NCBI GenBank assembly: GCA_021738625.1
Contig: JAIPBS010000009.1
Span: 44,172 to 108,171, forward strand
Direction: 5' to 3'
Length of the DNA: 64,000 nucleotides
Source: Bacteroidales bacterium
Lineage (GTDB): Bacteria > Bacteroidota > Bacteroidia > Bacteroidales > JAIOZK01
Below the pieces are notes generated by a model. It was not told the DNA's origin, did no database searches, and saw nothing but the letters and a program-made list of their open reading frames with translations. The stretch's first letter is position 1. Every line of letters starts with the position of its first letter. The position numbers were made by a program, and so were the translations under genes. This document shows positions 8,280-18,503 of the stretch, piece by piece.

Positions 8280-10415
8280 ATGATAATTAATTCAAAAGTA
8301 AAGTCCTTCCAACTTCCCGACGGACGAACAATTAGTATTGAAACCGGCAAGTTGGCAAACCAGGCCGACGGCGCCGTTGTCGTCAGTATGGGAGACACCA
8401 TGCTGCTCGCTACGGTGGTCTCCAACAAAGAGATTAGAGAAGATCAGGATTTCTTCCCGCTCTCAGTAGATTACAAAGAAAAATACGCTTCTACAGGTAA
8501 GTTCCCCGGCGGTTTCTTCAAACGTGAAGCCCGCCCTTCAGAACATGAAATATTGATAGCAAGATTGGTCGACCGGGCGCTAAGGCCATTGTTCCCGGAT
8601 GATTACAAAGCAGAAACACAGGTGATCATCACATTGATCTCAGGAGAAAAGGACACAGCACCCGATGCACTGGCTGCACTGGCTGCCTCATCCGCACTTT
8701 CATTATCCGACATTCCCTTCAACGGCCCCATTTCCGAAACCAGGGTAGCAAAAATCAATGGTGAGTTCAAAATAAATCCATCGTTATCAGAAATGGAAAA
8801 TGCAGAACTGGACCTGATCGTGGCTGCTTCTATCGACAATGTGGTTATGGTTGAAGGTGAAATGAAAGAGATCAGCGAAGAAGTGATGCTTGAAGCCATT
8901 CAGTTTGCACACGAAACCATTAAAATTCAGTGCCAAACCCAGCTTGATCTGGCAGCTGAAGTTGAAAAAGCAAAACCAAAGCGCGATTATCCTAAACCAG
9001 AAGGAGATGAGGAACTTAAAAAGCAATTGCATGACTTTGCCTATGACAAAGTTTATGAAGTTGCCCAATCCTTCATCACCAAAAAGAAAGAACGTTCCGA
9101 GGCTTTTGCAGCCATAAAAGAAGAATTTCTTGCATCCCTTTCGGAAGAAGAGCTTGAAGAAAAAGAAAAGCTTGTCAAAGAATATTTTAGCGACATCCAC
9201 AAAGAGGCCGCCCGAAAGCTTGTTCTGGACGAAAGAATGCGGCTTGACGGAAGAAAGCTGGACGAGGTGAGGCCCATCTGGTGTGATATTGATTACCTGC
9301 CGTCGGCCCATGGATCGGCCATTTTTACAAGGGGTGAAACCCAGTCACTGGTAACAGCCACCCTGGGCACCAAGCTGGACGAGCAAACCATTGATGGAGC
9401 AGTGATTGAAGGAACAAGCACCTTTATGCTGCATTACAATTTCCCACCGTTTTCGACAGGTGAAGCGAAACCCATTCGTGGTACCAGCCGTCGCGAGGTG
9501 GGCCACGGAAACCTGGCATTGCGCGCTCTCAAACCCGTCATACCCGGGGAAAACGAAAATCCTTATACCATTAGACTGGTTTCGGACATTCTGGAATCCA
9601 ACGGATCATCCTCCATGGCAAGCGTTTGTGGGGGCACACTCGCCCTGATGGACGCAGGAGTTAAAATTACCAAGCCTGTTTCAGGAATTGCCATGGGATT
9701 GATATCCGATAGTGAAAGTGGGAAATATGCCGTACTCTCCGACATTTTGGGCGACGAGGATCATCTGGGCGACATGGACTTTAAAGTGACAGGTACCCGC
9801 GACGGGATCACAGCCTGTCAGATGGACATCAAGGTTGAAGGACTTTCATCCAGTATCCTGAAAGAAGCCCTTGAACAAGCCAAAAAAGGTAGATTACACA
9901 TCCTGGATATCATGGAAGAAACCATTCGTGAGCCACGTGAGGATTATAAACCGCACGTACCCAGAATAGAAAAAATAATTGTTGATAAGGAATTCATCGG
10001 CCTGATTATTGGCCCCGGTGGAAAAACCATTCAGGATCTGCAAAAAGAAACCGAGACAACAATCGTAATCGAGGAAAAAGGAGATAAAGGAGTTATCGAT
10101 ATATTCTCACTGAACAAAGCCTCAATTGAAGCCGCCAAAGCCAAAATTAAAGGTATGGTTGCCGTTCCTGAGGTAGGTGAAATATATAAAGGAAAAGTGA
10201 AAAGCATAGTTCCTTTCGGAGCCTTCATTGAAATTTTACCGGGCAAGGATGGTTTGCTGCATATTTCAGAAATCACCTGGAGACATCTAAAGAATGTTGA
10301 AGAAGAACTGAAAGTGGGTGATGATGTTGAAGTTAAACTTATTGGCCTGGATGAGAGAACAGGCAAACTGAAATTATCCAGAAAAGTGTTAATGAAAAAA
10401 CCGGAAAGAGGATAA
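8280..10415 (+). CDS. pnp: Polyribonucleotide nucleotidyltransferase (PNPase)
   Basis: 711-residue phosphorolytic 3'-to-5' exoribonuclease that degrades mRNA and can add tails. Domains in order: first RNase PH-like domain (about 10-230), an all-helical linker rich in Glu/Lys, the catalytic second RNase PH domain (about 310-545, with [21 protein letters not shown] and the [15 protein letters not shown] metal site), a KH domain with [12 protein letters not shown], and a C-terminal S1 domain ([21 protein letters not shown]). Full length for the family. ATG at 8280 is the first start after the upstream terminator. Confidence 0.98.
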   Translation: MIINSKVKSFQLPDGRTISIETGKLANQADGAVVVSMGDTMLLATVVSNKEIREDQDFFPLSVDYKEKYASTGKFPGGFFKREARPSEHEILIARLVDRALRPLFPDDYKAETQVIITLISGEKDTAPDALAALAASSALSLSDIPFNGPISETRVAKINGEFKINPSLSEMENAELDLIVAASIDNVVMVEGEMKEISEEVMLEAIQFAHETIKIQCQTQLDLAAEVEKAKPKRDYPKPEGDEELKKQLHDFAYDKVYEVAQSFITKKKERSEAFAAIKEEFLASLSEEELEEKEKLVKEYFSDIHKEAARKLVLDERMRLDGRKLDEVRPIWCDIDYLPSAHGSAIFTRGETQSLVTATLGTKLDEQTIDGAVIEGTSTFMLHYNFPPFSTGEAKPIRGTSRREVGHGNLALRALKPVIPGENENPYTIRLVSDILESNGSSSMASVCGGTLALMDAGVKITKPVSGIAMGLISDSESGKYAVLSDILGDEDHLGDMDFKVTGTRDGITACQMDIKVEGLSSSILKEALEQAKKGRLHILDIMEETIREPREDYKPHVPRIEKIIVDKEFIGLIIGPGGKTIQDLQKETETTIVIEEKGDKGVIDIFSLNKASIEAAKAKIKGMVAVPEVGEIYKGKVKSIVPFGAFIEILPGKDGLLHISEITWRHLKNVEEELKVGDDVEVKLIGLDERTGKLKLSRKVLMKKPERG

Positions 10416-10420
10416 TAACT

Positions 10421-10461
10421 TATCGAAAAATCCCGGTTTTCAGAGCCGGGGTTTTTCGATA
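10421..10461 (+). terminator. Strong terminator after pnp
   Basis: A 16-bp stem with one G-T pair: TATCGAAAAATCCCGG (10421-10436) against CCGGGGTTTTTCGATA (10446-10461), loop of nine bases. The stem contains A and T runs on either side, so it could terminate in either direction. Confidence 0.8.
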
Positions 10462-10561
10462 AAAAAATTCACGACTGCACGTTTTTCCTGTAACAAAACT
10501 ACCGTTCTTTCGTAGAAATTTTACAAATATTATATCAGTAAATTAATTTTCACCAGGGTTT

Positions 10562-11422
10562 ATGCGTCAGTTAAAAATCACAAAACAGGTCACCAACAGG
10601 GAAACTGCATCGCTGGATAAGTATTTGCAGGAGATCGGCAAGGTTGAGTTGATTACCGCTGAAGAGGAAGTTACCCTGGCGCAGCGAATCAAGCAGGGTG
10701 ACCAGATGGCGCTTGAAAAACTGACAAAATCCAATCTTCGTTTTGTGGTCTCGGTTTCCAAACAATATCAGAACCAGGGACTGAGTCTGCCTGACCTGAT
10801 CAACGAAGGAAACCTCGGGCTGATCAAAGCTGCACAAAGATTTGATGAAACCCGTGGATTTAAATTCATCAGCTACGCGGTTTGGTGGATCAGGCAATCC
10901 ATTTTGCAGGCCCTGGCCGAACAATCCAGAATTGTAAGGTTACCGCTTAACAAGATCGGTTCTATAAACAAGATCAACAAAGCATATGCGGTGCTGGAAC
11001 AAAAGTACGAGCGAGAGCCCAAGATATCTGAAATTGCCACAATGCTTGATTTCTCCGAAGAAGAAGTAAAGGTTGCTATGCGTAATGCAGGCCGGCATGT
11101 TTCTATGGATGCACCTCTGATACAGGATGAAGACAACAACTTATACGATGTTTTGCGACCCGATGAAAAGCAGACACCTGAAGCCGAACTGCTCAATGAA
11201 TCATTGCGTACCGAAATCGAAAGGGCCATTTCAACCCTCACACCCAGGGAAGCGGATGTAATACGACTGTATTATGGGCTGAATGGCAGGCAATCCTCAA
11301 CCCTCGAAGAAATCGGTGAAAAATTTGAACTTACGCGCGAGCGTGTCAGACAAATTAAGGAAAAAGCAATCAGACGGCTGAAACAAACTTCCAGATGTAA
11401 TATTCTGAAATCTTATCTCTGA
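10562..11422 (+). CDS. rpoD: Primary RNA polymerase sigma factor (RpoD/SigA)
   Basis: 286-residue group 1 sigma-70 factor of the short Bacteroidota form, lacking region 1.1. Region 1.2 ([20 protein letters not shown]), region 2 ([54 protein letters not shown]), region 3 and region 4.2 ([29 protein letters not shown]) are complete. This factor reads the TAnnTTTG promoters noted through the window. It is flanked by the pnp terminator and by rpe, and is most likely transcribed alone or with rpe. Confidence 0.96.
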   Translation: MRQLKITKQVTNRETASLDKYLQEIGKVELITAEEEVTLAQRIKQGDQMALEKLTKSNLRFVVSVSKQYQNQGLSLPDLINEGNLGLIKAAQRFDETRGFKFISYAVWWIRQSILQALAEQSRIVRLPLNKIGSINKINKAYAVLEQKYEREPKISEIATMLDFSEEEVKVAMRNAGRHVSMDAPLIQDEDNNLYDVLRPDEKQTPEAELLNESLRTEIERAISTLTPREADVIRLYYGLNGRQSSTLEEIGEKFELTRERVRQIKEKAIRRLKQTSRCNILKSYL

Positions 11423-11436
11423 GTATTTTTTCATAA

Positions 11437-11459
11437 GTTTGTATTCAATCAATACAAAC
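11437..11459. repeat. Perfect 9-bp inverted repeat before rpe
   Basis: GTTTGTATT (11437-11445), five bases, AATACAAAC (11451-11459). It overlaps a -7-like TAAGTTTG at 11434-11441 and ends 10 bp before the rpe ATG. It may be an operator or a 5' hairpin of the rpe transcript; there is no T run, so it is not an obvious terminator. Confidence 0.5.
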
Positions 11460-11469
11460 GAAATTCATT

Positions 11470-12132
11470 ATGGGTCATCTGATCGCACCATCCCTTTTAT
11501 CGGCTGATTTCTCCAATCTTAAGAAAGATATCGATATGATTAACCATAGCAAAGCCGATTGGTTTCATATTGACATCATGGATGGAATGTTTGTCCCAAA
11601 CATTTCATTTGGATTCCCTGTGTTGAAATTCATCGCCCGGCATACCGAAAAACCGCTTGACATGCACCTGATGATCCTTGATCCTGACCGTTATATCGAA
11701 CGTTTCAGGGAGGCAGGAGCGGAGTGGATATCTGTGCATTATGAAACCTGCCCCCACCTGCATCGCAGCTTGCAGCTGATCCGTTCAACCGGCGCCAAAG
11801 CGGGGATCGTACTCAACCCCCATAGTCCGGTCAGCCTGCTTGACGATATCATCAGTGCCGCCGATTATGTATTGCTAATGTCGGTTAATCCCGGTTATGG
11901 CGGTCAAAAATTTATTGAAAACACTTATAAGAAAATAAAAGAACTCAAAGGATTGATCCTGGAGAATGGTTCTAAAACACTGATCCAGATAGATGGTGGC
12001 GTGAATCTTAATAATGCACCGGAACTTCTGAGAGCAGGTGCTGATATCCTGGTGGCGGGCAACAGCGTTTTCTCATCGGACGATCCTTTAAAAACAATAG
12101 AACAGCTTAAAAAAGATCCGTCGGATGTTTAA
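11470..12132 (+). CDS. rpe: Ribulose-phosphate 3-epimerase
   Basis: 220-residue TIM-barrel enzyme interconverting ribulose 5-phosphate and xylulose 5-phosphate in the pentose phosphate pathway. Signature segments are present: IAPSLLSADFSNL, the metal-binding HIDIMDGMFVPNISFG, HLMI, the loop MSVNPGYGGQKF and the phosphate-binding QIDGGVN and ADILVAGNSVF. Its last eight bases overlap the next gene, so the two are translationally coupled. Confidence 0.97.
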   Translation: MGHLIAPSLLSADFSNLKKDIDMINHSKADWFHIDIMDGMFVPNISFGFPVLKFIARHTEKPLDMHLMILDPDRYIERFREAGAEWISVHYETCPHLHRSLQLIRSTGAKAGIVLNPHSPVSLLDDIISAADYVLLMSVNPGYGGQKFIENTYKKIKELKGLILENGSKTLIQIDGGVNLNNAPELLRAGADILVAGNSVFSSDDPLKTIEQLKKDPSDV

Positions 12133-12943
12133 CATTTTTGTTGTATCGGATGGTACCGGCAGAACTGCTGAACAGGCGCTTAATGCAGCTCTCATGCAAT
12201 TTCAGGATGTTGACCTGAATCTATATCGGCGACCCGGCGTGCGCACGCATGAGCAGCTTAATGCCATAATGGAAGAAGCAGCCCTGGCAAACGGCATCAT
12301 TGTTCATACACTTGTACAGGATGATGTCAGGCATGCCATGATCAGGGAAGGGCGCAAAAACAACATAGAAACCATCGATCTGATGGGCCCCCTTCTCTCA
12401 AGGCTTTCCGATTTATTTGCCAATGCTCCTTCGGGAAAACCCGGCTTGTTTCATCATATTGATAAAGAATATTTTCAAAGGATCGATGCCATGCAGTTTG
12501 CCTTCCATCACGATGATGGCCAGCGCGATCATGAATTGGGCAAAGCGGAGATCGTTCTGGTCGGCGTTAGCCGCACCTTCAAAACGCCAATCAGTATTTA
12601 CCTGGCATTTAAAGGCTGGTTTGTGGCCAATGTACCCATCGTGCTCGATGTTGAGCCACCTTCCAACCTCTTTGAAATCCCCCCGGAGCGGGTTATTTGT
12701 CTGACCACTTCTGCCAGGCATCTTACCACCCTCAGGCAGTATCGAGAAGAAGCCCTGAGCGGAACCGCAGGGCCTTATGCCAACTTTGAACATGTTAGGA
12801 AAGAATTGATCTTTGCCCATCGCATTTACAACCGCCAACCTCGTTGGTCGATCATTAAGGTGACCAGTAAACCCATCGAAGAGATTGCTTCAGAGATCGT
12901 TGCGATCTGCAATACCGAAAACAGAAAAATTCCTGAAATTTAA
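12125..12943 (+). CDS. Pyruvate phosphate dikinase/PEP synthase regulatory kinase-phosphorylase (DUF299)
   Basis: 272-residue bifunctional regulator of the PpsR/PDRP1 family, which inactivates PPDK or PEP synthase by ADP-dependent phosphorylation and reactivates it by phosphate-dependent removal. It begins FNIFVVSDGTGRTAEQALNA, the conserved N-terminus, and has the family P-loop GVSRTFKTPISIYLA near residue 144 and the CLTTSARHL and NYxxxEHVRKEL-like C-terminal segments. The ATG overlaps the rpe stop region by 8 bp. The target enzyme is not in this window. Which of PPDK or PEP synthase it controls cannot be told. Confidence 0.93.
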   Translation: MFNIFVVSDGTGRTAEQALNAALMQFQDVDLNLYRRPGVRTHEQLNAIMEEAALANGIIVHTLVQDDVRHAMIREGRKNNIETIDLMGPLLSRLSDLFANAPSGKPGLFHHIDKEYFQRIDAMQFAFHHDDGQRDHELGKAEIVLVGVSRTFKTPISIYLAFKGWFVANVPIVLDVEPPSNLFEIPPERVICLTTSARHLTTLRQYREEALSGTAGPYANFEHVRKELIFAHRIYNRQPRWSIIKVTSKPIEEIASEIVAICNTENRKIPEI

Positions 12944-13014
12944 TCCGGTTTTTTTTATTACTTTTGGATACGAACTCCCTTGCATGATATTGCTACATTT
13001 AATATTTCAGTTAA

Positions 13015-15987
13015 ATGAAAATCAGTGCATTCGTTATAACATCCCTGATTTGTTGTTGTCTGTATTATCATTCCCTTGCAGCACAGGAGAAGATCGACAG
13101 TCTTGAAAAAGAAGTTGAATATGCCAGCGAATTGGATAAGGCCAGATTGTATAATCTGCTGTCGGAGGAATATACAAACATTTCTGCTGTAAAAGCAGCC
13201 ATGTACGGCTTTAAGGCACTCGAAATCGCCCGTATCTCAAACAATGACCTGATACTTGCCCAATCGCATTATACCTATGGCTTAAGCATGTATTACTCTG
13301 GCAGGTACCGCAAGTCCATTGCACACTTTGATAGCAGCCTGATGTATTACCAGAAAATTGGTTCACTGGAAAATATCATCATTACCAAGGTACGCCTGGC
13401 CAATGCTTATGTTAACCAGAACAAATATCAGCTTGCCCTGAAGATACAATTCGATGCGTTGAGGCTGGCAGAAGAAAATCAAAAAATATACGGTCAGGTA
13501 TATACCTGCAATCAGATCGGGAATTTGTATATCAACACAAAAGATTATAAGAACGCGGCAGAATTTCTTAAAAAAGCACGGGAGCTTGCAGAAACCTATG
13601 ATTTTCTAAATCTGCTATCCAACAACTATGCTATCACCGGAAACAAGTATATGGAGGAAGGCAAATACATCGAATCACTTCATTTTCTCAAGCAAGCTCT
13701 TTATCTGTTTTCTTTCCAAGAAGATAAAACAGGACAAGCCAACATCTATGTGTCTTTAGGTGATTATTACATATATACGGATCATCCCAAAACAGCTCTT
13801 GAAAATTATAAAAAAGCATTGCAAATCGCACTTGAGATCAATCTGAACAGGATTAAAGGAACCATTTTCACCAAAATCAGCCATACCTTCGAATCGACAA
13901 ATAAACTTGAACAAGCACTGGACTACAATTTCAAAGCCTTGGAAGCACGCAGGGAATACGGCAATATGGCATATACAGGCAGCTCCTATATAAATATCGG
14001 TACCACTTTTTTCAGTATGAATGAATATGACAGTGCCTACAAATATTATCTGAAAGGTTTGGAAATTGTTAAATCCGTCAACAACAAAAAGTATATTGCA
14101 AACAGCTACTATCAACTTTACCGCTTATTTGAAGAAAAAAAAGAATTGCTAAGCGCACTTGATTATTACATCAAATATTCTGAAACCAACGACTCCATTC
14201 TTTTCGAAAGAAAATCAAAGGAACTCACCGAAATACAGTCTAAATACGAATTGCAGCAGAGCATGAATAAGCTACAGATTCATAAGCTCAAGCTTGAAAA
14301 ACAACGGCAGCAATCCATCATCCTAATCATTGCCATCGCCCTGATTGTGCTTGTTTTTATCTTGTTTTATTACAGATACAACACCAACAAGAAACTTTCG
14401 GGAAAATATAAATTGCTCAACCGGCAATTGCAAGATCAATATCAACGACGATCAGAGGAACTGCGGGAAAAAGAAGCCCAGTTCACCAACCTGGTGGAAC
14501 AGATACCAATGGGAGTTTACCGGACCACCCCTGATGGTAAAATTATATTTGCCAACAACGAGATCGCCAAACTTCTTGGCTATCACAATGTTGACGAAGT
14601 CTATAAGATCAAGCTCGAAAACGATCACAAAATGCGCCGTATCGATCGCGAAAAATACAAATCAGAGTTAAGGCAGAAAGGTGAGATCAAAGCCTGGGAA
14701 TCCATCTGGACCAGGAAAGACGGCACCAGCATTTATATTTCTGAATATGCACGTTTGGTGAGGGATAACGATGGAAAAGAAGCTTATTACGAAGGTGTTG
14801 TTGAGGATATCACAAAACGCAAAAAGGCAGAGCGGGAACTTAAAAACGCACTTGAAAAGGCGGAGGAATCAGACAGGCTCAAAACAGCATTTCTTTCAAC
14901 CATGCAACACGAACTTCGGACCCCTTTAAACGGCATTTTGGGATTCTCGGAACTGCTTTCACAGGAGGAAAATTTTTCAGATGAAGAAAAGGATTACATC
15001 AACATGATCCATGAAAGCGGGAAAAATTTACTCGGCATCATCAATGATATCCTTGATGCCTCGCTGATCACTGCAGGAAAAGTCAGGCTGGCAAAACAAA
15101 ATATCAGGCTTGATGAAGTTTTTGAAGAAATTTACCAGGATTATCGACAAAAGATCCGTGAAAGCAAAGACAAGCGGCAGCTTCAGCTTACGCTAAGCAA
15201 GGAAATTAAGGATGAGGAAGCACAAATGGTTTCCGACCCGATCAGGCTACGCCAGATCATGTCAAACCTACTCGACAACGCCATGAAGTTTACTTACAAA
15301 GGCACAATTGAGTTTGGTTATACCAGGCAACCAAATGGTGAATTATTGTTTTATGTTAAAGATACCGGCATTGGAATTCCACCTGAAAAACAAGGCATTA
15401 TATTCGACATATTCAGACAGGGCGAAGATACCGACACGCGCGAGTTTGGCGGAAGCGGGCTGGGCCTGTCCATCTCAAAAACGCTGGTTGAAGTGATGGG
15501 CGGCAGGATATGGGTAAATTCAGGTAAAGGCGAAGGTTCCAATTTTCAGTTCACCCTGCCGCATGTTATGCCCGACAAACCAGTGGCAAGCATGATCCGG
15601 TCAAAAAGAGCCAAAGAAAGAAACTGGAAAGACAAAACCATACTGATCACAGAGGATAATTTTTCGAATTTCTTATTGCTTAAAACATTTCTTAAAAAAA
15701 CCGGAGCCACACTCATCCATGCCAAAAACGGTGAAGAAGCGCTGCGTTTTGTAAAGAAACATCCTGAAATCAACCTGGTGTTGATGGATATTCAGTTGCC
15801 GGGGATAAGCGGTTACCATGCCACGGAAAAAATCAAAGAACTGCGGGAGAACTTAAAGATCGTCGCTGTTACCGCATATGCCACCGAAATGGATAAAGAA
15901 AGTTGTGTGGAGGCCGGCTGTGATGACCACATCCCCAAACCCATCAACAAAAAAATGTTTTTCGATGTGCTGGACCGGTATTTGTGA
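13015..15987 (+). CDS. Hybrid sensor histidine kinase: TPR-TM-PAS-HK-receiver
   Basis: 990-residue inner-membrane sensor. A signal peptide (residues 1-23, ending SLAA) is followed by about 380 residues of periplasmic tetratricopeptide repeats, a membrane helix near 428-450, a coiled coil, a PAS domain (about 490-605, starting FTNLVEQIPMGVYRTTPDGK), a HisKA domain with the phospho-accepting histidine at residue 632 in MQHELRTPLNGILGF, an HATPase with DTGIGIP and GGSGLGLSISK, and a receiver domain with the acceptor aspartate at 925 in LMDIQLPG. The partner regulator is not adjacent. The TPR arm suggests a protein or peptide signal, but this is inference. Confidence 0.93.
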   Translation: MKISAFVITSLICCCLYYHSLAAQEKIDSLEKEVEYASELDKARLYNLLSEEYTNISAVKAAMYGFKALEIARISNNDLILAQSHYTYGLSMYYSGRYRKSIAHFDSSLMYYQKIGSLENIIITKVRLANAYVNQNKYQLALKIQFDALRLAEENQKIYGQVYTCNQIGNLYINTKDYKNAAEFLKKARELAETYDFLNLLSNNYAITGNKYMEEGKYIESLHFLKQALYLFSFQEDKTGQANIYVSLGDYYIYTDHPKTALENYKKALQIALEINLNRIKGTIFTKISHTFESTNKLEQALDYNFKALEARREYGNMAYTGSSYINIGTTFFSMNEYDSAYKYYLKGLEIVKSVNNKKYIANSYYQLYRLFEEKKELLSALDYYIKYSETNDSILFERKSKELTEIQSKYELQQSMNKLQIHKLKLEKQRQQSIILIIAIALIVLVFILFYYRYNTNKKLSGKYKLLNRQLQDQYQRRSEELREKEAQFTNLVEQIPMGVYRTTPDGKIIFANNEIAKLLGYHNVDEVYKIKLENDHKMRRIDREKYKSELRQKGEIKAWESIWTRKDGTSIYISEYARLVRDNDGKEAYYEGVVEDITKRKKAERELKNALEKAEESDRLKTAFLSTMQHELRTPLNGILGFSELLSQEENFSDEEKDYINMIHESGKNLLGIINDILDASLITAGKVRLAKQNIRLDEVFEEIYQDYRQKIRESKDKRQLQLTLSKEIKDEEAQMVSDPIRLRQIMSNLLDNAMKFTYKGTIEFGYTRQPNGELLFYVKDTGIGIPPEKQGIIFDIFRQGEDTDTREFGGSGLGLSISKTLVEVMGGRIWVNSGKGEGSNFQFTLPHVMPDKPVASMIRSKRAKERNWKDKTILITEDNFSNFLLLKTFLKKTGATLIHAKNGEEALRFVKKHPEINLVLMDIQLPGISGYHATEKIKELRENLKIVAVTAYATEMDKESCVEAGCDDHIPKPINKKMFFDVLDRYL

Positions 15988-16066
15988 TCATCAAGCGGCA
16001 TCCTGATCATAGTCAGTCGGTAAAATTCCTTTATTTTTGTGAAAATTAAAAAATCATATTTGAGTC

Positions 16067-17527
16067 ATGAATGAAGAATTATTGAACCTCGAACCTAAAA
16101 GAATATGGCATTATTTCAGGGAAATTCTTGAAATTCCTAGGCCCTCCAAAAAAGAAGAAAAAATTGCGGAGTATCTACTTAACTTCGGAAAAAGGCTGAA
16201 TATGGAAACCCTGCGTGACGAAACCGGTAACATCCTGATAAGAAAAAAAGCAAGCGTAGGAAATGAAAACAGGAAAATGGTTTGTTTGCAAAGTCATATC
16301 GATATGGTCGGTGAAAAAAATTCGGACAAACAATTCGATTTTGAAAAAGATCCCATCCAGGCATATATTGATGGTGATTGGGTGAAAGCAAAGGGCACAA
16401 CTCTTGGCGCCGATGATGGCATTGGTATTGCTGCCCAGTTGGCCATACTCGAATCGGATGAGATTGAACACGGCCCCCTCGAATGTCTGTTTACAGTTGA
16501 TGAAGAAACAGGACTTACAGGGGCCTTCGGACTGGACCCGGTCTTTCTGAAAAGCGACATATTGCTAAATCTCGATTCGGAAGACGAAGGAGAACTTTTT
16601 ATCGGCTGCGCCGGCGGAAAAGATACCACCATCGAACTCCCCTTCCTGTCCGATCCTGTCCCGACCGATCTGGTCGCTTACAAAGTAAACATTTCAGGAC
16701 TGGTTGGCGGACACTCTGGCGACGACATCCATAAAGGCCGCGGAAACGCTGTCAAACTAATGAACCGTTTGCTTTGGAATGCCGCCAATGACTACGGCAT
16801 CAGGATCGCCCGTTTCGAGGGTGGAAAGCTTCGCAATGCCATCGCCAGGGAGGCGGAAGCGCTGGTAACCGTGCCGAAAAACTCAAGCTACGAGTTTACA
16901 CAGTATGTCTCCCGTTTTGAAAAGATCATCAAAAAAGAATATAAGATCACAGAGCCCAACCTAAAGTTGGGTCATTCAGATACTAAAATGCCTAAAACCC
17001 TGATTGATAAAACCACACAAAAAAATCTACTTAATGCGCTTTATGCATGTCCCCACGGTGTGATTGCCTGGTCGCAGGAAATCCCGGATTTTGTACAAAC
17101 ATCCACCAACCTGGCGGCAGTTGAGATGTGCGACGAAACCTTTTTCATCACCACCAGCCAGCGCAGTTCAGTCGAATCCGAAAAGATCGACATTGCCGAC
17201 CGGGTGGAAGCCAACTTCAGGCTGACCGGAGCAAAAGTAAACCAGGGCAACGGATACCCGGGCTGGTCGCCCAATCCCGATTCGGATATCGTGCGCATCA
17301 CAGAAGAATCCTACAAAAAGCTATTCGATCAGCAACCCAAAGTGCTGGCGATCCATGCCGGCCTGGAGTGCGGATTGATCGGCGACAAATACCCAAAGAT
17401 GGACATGATCTCCTTCGGTCCCACCATCAAGGGCGCCCACTCGCCCGACGAACGTCTCGACATCGAAACTGTGCAAAAGTTCTGGAACCTGACGCTTGAT
17501 GTACTGAAGAAGATCCCGAAAAAGTAG
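16067..17527 (+). CDS. pepD: Aminoacyl-histidine dipeptidase (M20, PepD)
   Basis: 486-residue zinc dipeptidase that cleaves Xaa-His and other dipeptides in the cytoplasm. It begins NLEPKRIWHYFREILEIPRPS as most PepD proteins do; the metal ligands sit in LQSHIDMVGEKN, LGADDGIGIA, DEETGLTGAFGL and near the C-terminus in SFGPTIKGAHSPDERL. The dimerisation domain GHSGDDIHKGRGNA is intact. Length matches the family. It appears monocistronic, with a -7-like TATTTTTG at 16032-16039. Confidence 0.96.
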   Translation: MNEELLNLEPKRIWHYFREILEIPRPSKKEEKIAEYLLNFGKRLNMETLRDETGNILIRKKASVGNENRKMVCLQSHIDMVGEKNSDKQFDFEKDPIQAYIDGDWVKAKGTTLGADDGIGIAAQLAILESDEIEHGPLECLFTVDEETGLTGAFGLDPVFLKSDILLNLDSEDEGELFIGCAGGKDTTIELPFLSDPVPTDLVAYKVNISGLVGGHSGDDIHKGRGNAVKLMNRLLWNAANDYGIRIARFEGGKLRNAIAREAEALVTVPKNSSYEFTQYVSRFEKIIKKEYKITEPNLKLGHSDTKMPKTLIDKTTQKNLLNALYACPHGVIAWSQEIPDFVQTSTNLAAVEMCDETFFITTSQRSSVESEKIDIADRVEANFRLTGAKVNQGNGYPGWSPNPDSDIVRITEESYKKLFDQQPKVLAIHAGLECGLIGDKYPKMDMISFGPTIKGAHSPDERLDIETVQKFWNLTLDVLKKIPKK

Positions 17528-17843
17528 AGACTGGATGGATAGTTGGATGGTCGATAACCGCATGCTGGATAACCAGATGCTGGATGCTGTTTAATGATGG
17601 TATTGATGATGACCTTGAACTGTTAACTGACAATCAAACAATTAGCACAGAGCGCAACCCGACAACTATCTGGTCAGCGCCGAATATCTTTAGGGCAAGC
17701 TGACAAGTTTTTACCTATACCAACCTTTGACCTGACAGCATCGCCAGACCTCAGCAAAATACAGCTGGCTGAATGACCATGAATGACTATTAAATTCGGA
17801 CACCGGACGGTTGCTACCTTAACCAGCAACTTGCAACAATCAC
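17528..17843. other. Gene-free region with degenerate GGATG-rich repeats
   Basis: A 316-bp gap between the convergent pepD and the minus-strand barrel gene. The first 60 bases (17533-17590) are a low-complexity string of short GGATGG, TTGGATGG and GCTGGAT units. The remainder shows no gene, hairpin or promoter that I can support. Confidence 0.5.
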
Positions 17844-18371
17844 CTAAAACCCCGCCTGGAATCCAATCCTGAAAATAGGGTTTGAGTAGGGCGAATCCAG
17901 GCTCTCATTTAAATTGTACAATACAATGATGGTGGCGGCGAAACTCCGGCCGATCCACTGCCGGTAACCCCCTCCGATCAAATAGGAATCAACGGAGATA
18001 CGCTCCTTCTCCAATAATGGCCAGTACATACGTTCGTAACTGAGCTTCTGGTATTCGGCCTGTGCAAATAAATCGGTGAGCACATAATAACGGGCAAAGA
18101 TACTTCCCCCGAAAATATTTGTTTCATAGTCGGGTTCAAATCTGTTGTCTTTGTAATAAGTATAACTAAAACCAATACCGGGCACAAAGCGTTCGGTTAC
18201 TTTATACCCGATCATCGGAGAAACCTCGATTAGGGTGACTGTCCCAAATTGCAAGCCGAAACCGCCGCCATAAACAAATCGGTTATCACGAGGCTCTTCT
18301 CCGTAAGTTTGAGCATTGAGCGGTGAGCCAATCAAAAGCATGCAGATGCCAATAAGATAAGGGATTTTCAT
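17844..18371 (-). CDS. Small outer-membrane beta-barrel-like protein
   Basis: 175-residue protein with a clean signal peptide (MKIPYLIGICMLLIGSPLNAQ) and short amphipathic strands to a C-terminal phenylalanine (FRIGFQAGF), the pattern of an eight-stranded OmpA/OmpW-size barrel. No specific family is recognised. It lies alone, convergent with pepD and divergent from the beta-helix lipoprotein; function is unknown. Confidence 0.75.
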   Translation of the reverse strand: MKIPYLIGICMLLIGSPLNAQTYGEEPRDNRFVYGGGFGLQFGTVTLIEVSPMIGYKVTERFVPGIGFSYTYYKDNRFEPDYETNIFGGSIFARYYVLTDLFAQAEYQKLSYERMYWPLLEKERISVDSYLIGGGYRQWIGRSFAATIIVLYNLNESLDSPYSNPIFRIGFQAGF

Positions 18372-18503
18372 AATACTTTTTCTATAATAACAGGAATAAC
18401 GACTTAAATGTTTTAACCATACAAATTTAATGGATAAAAGAAGTGACTCAACAATATTTGCCTAATTTTGGCGTATTTGAAAAGATTGACATAAATTATT
18501 GCT

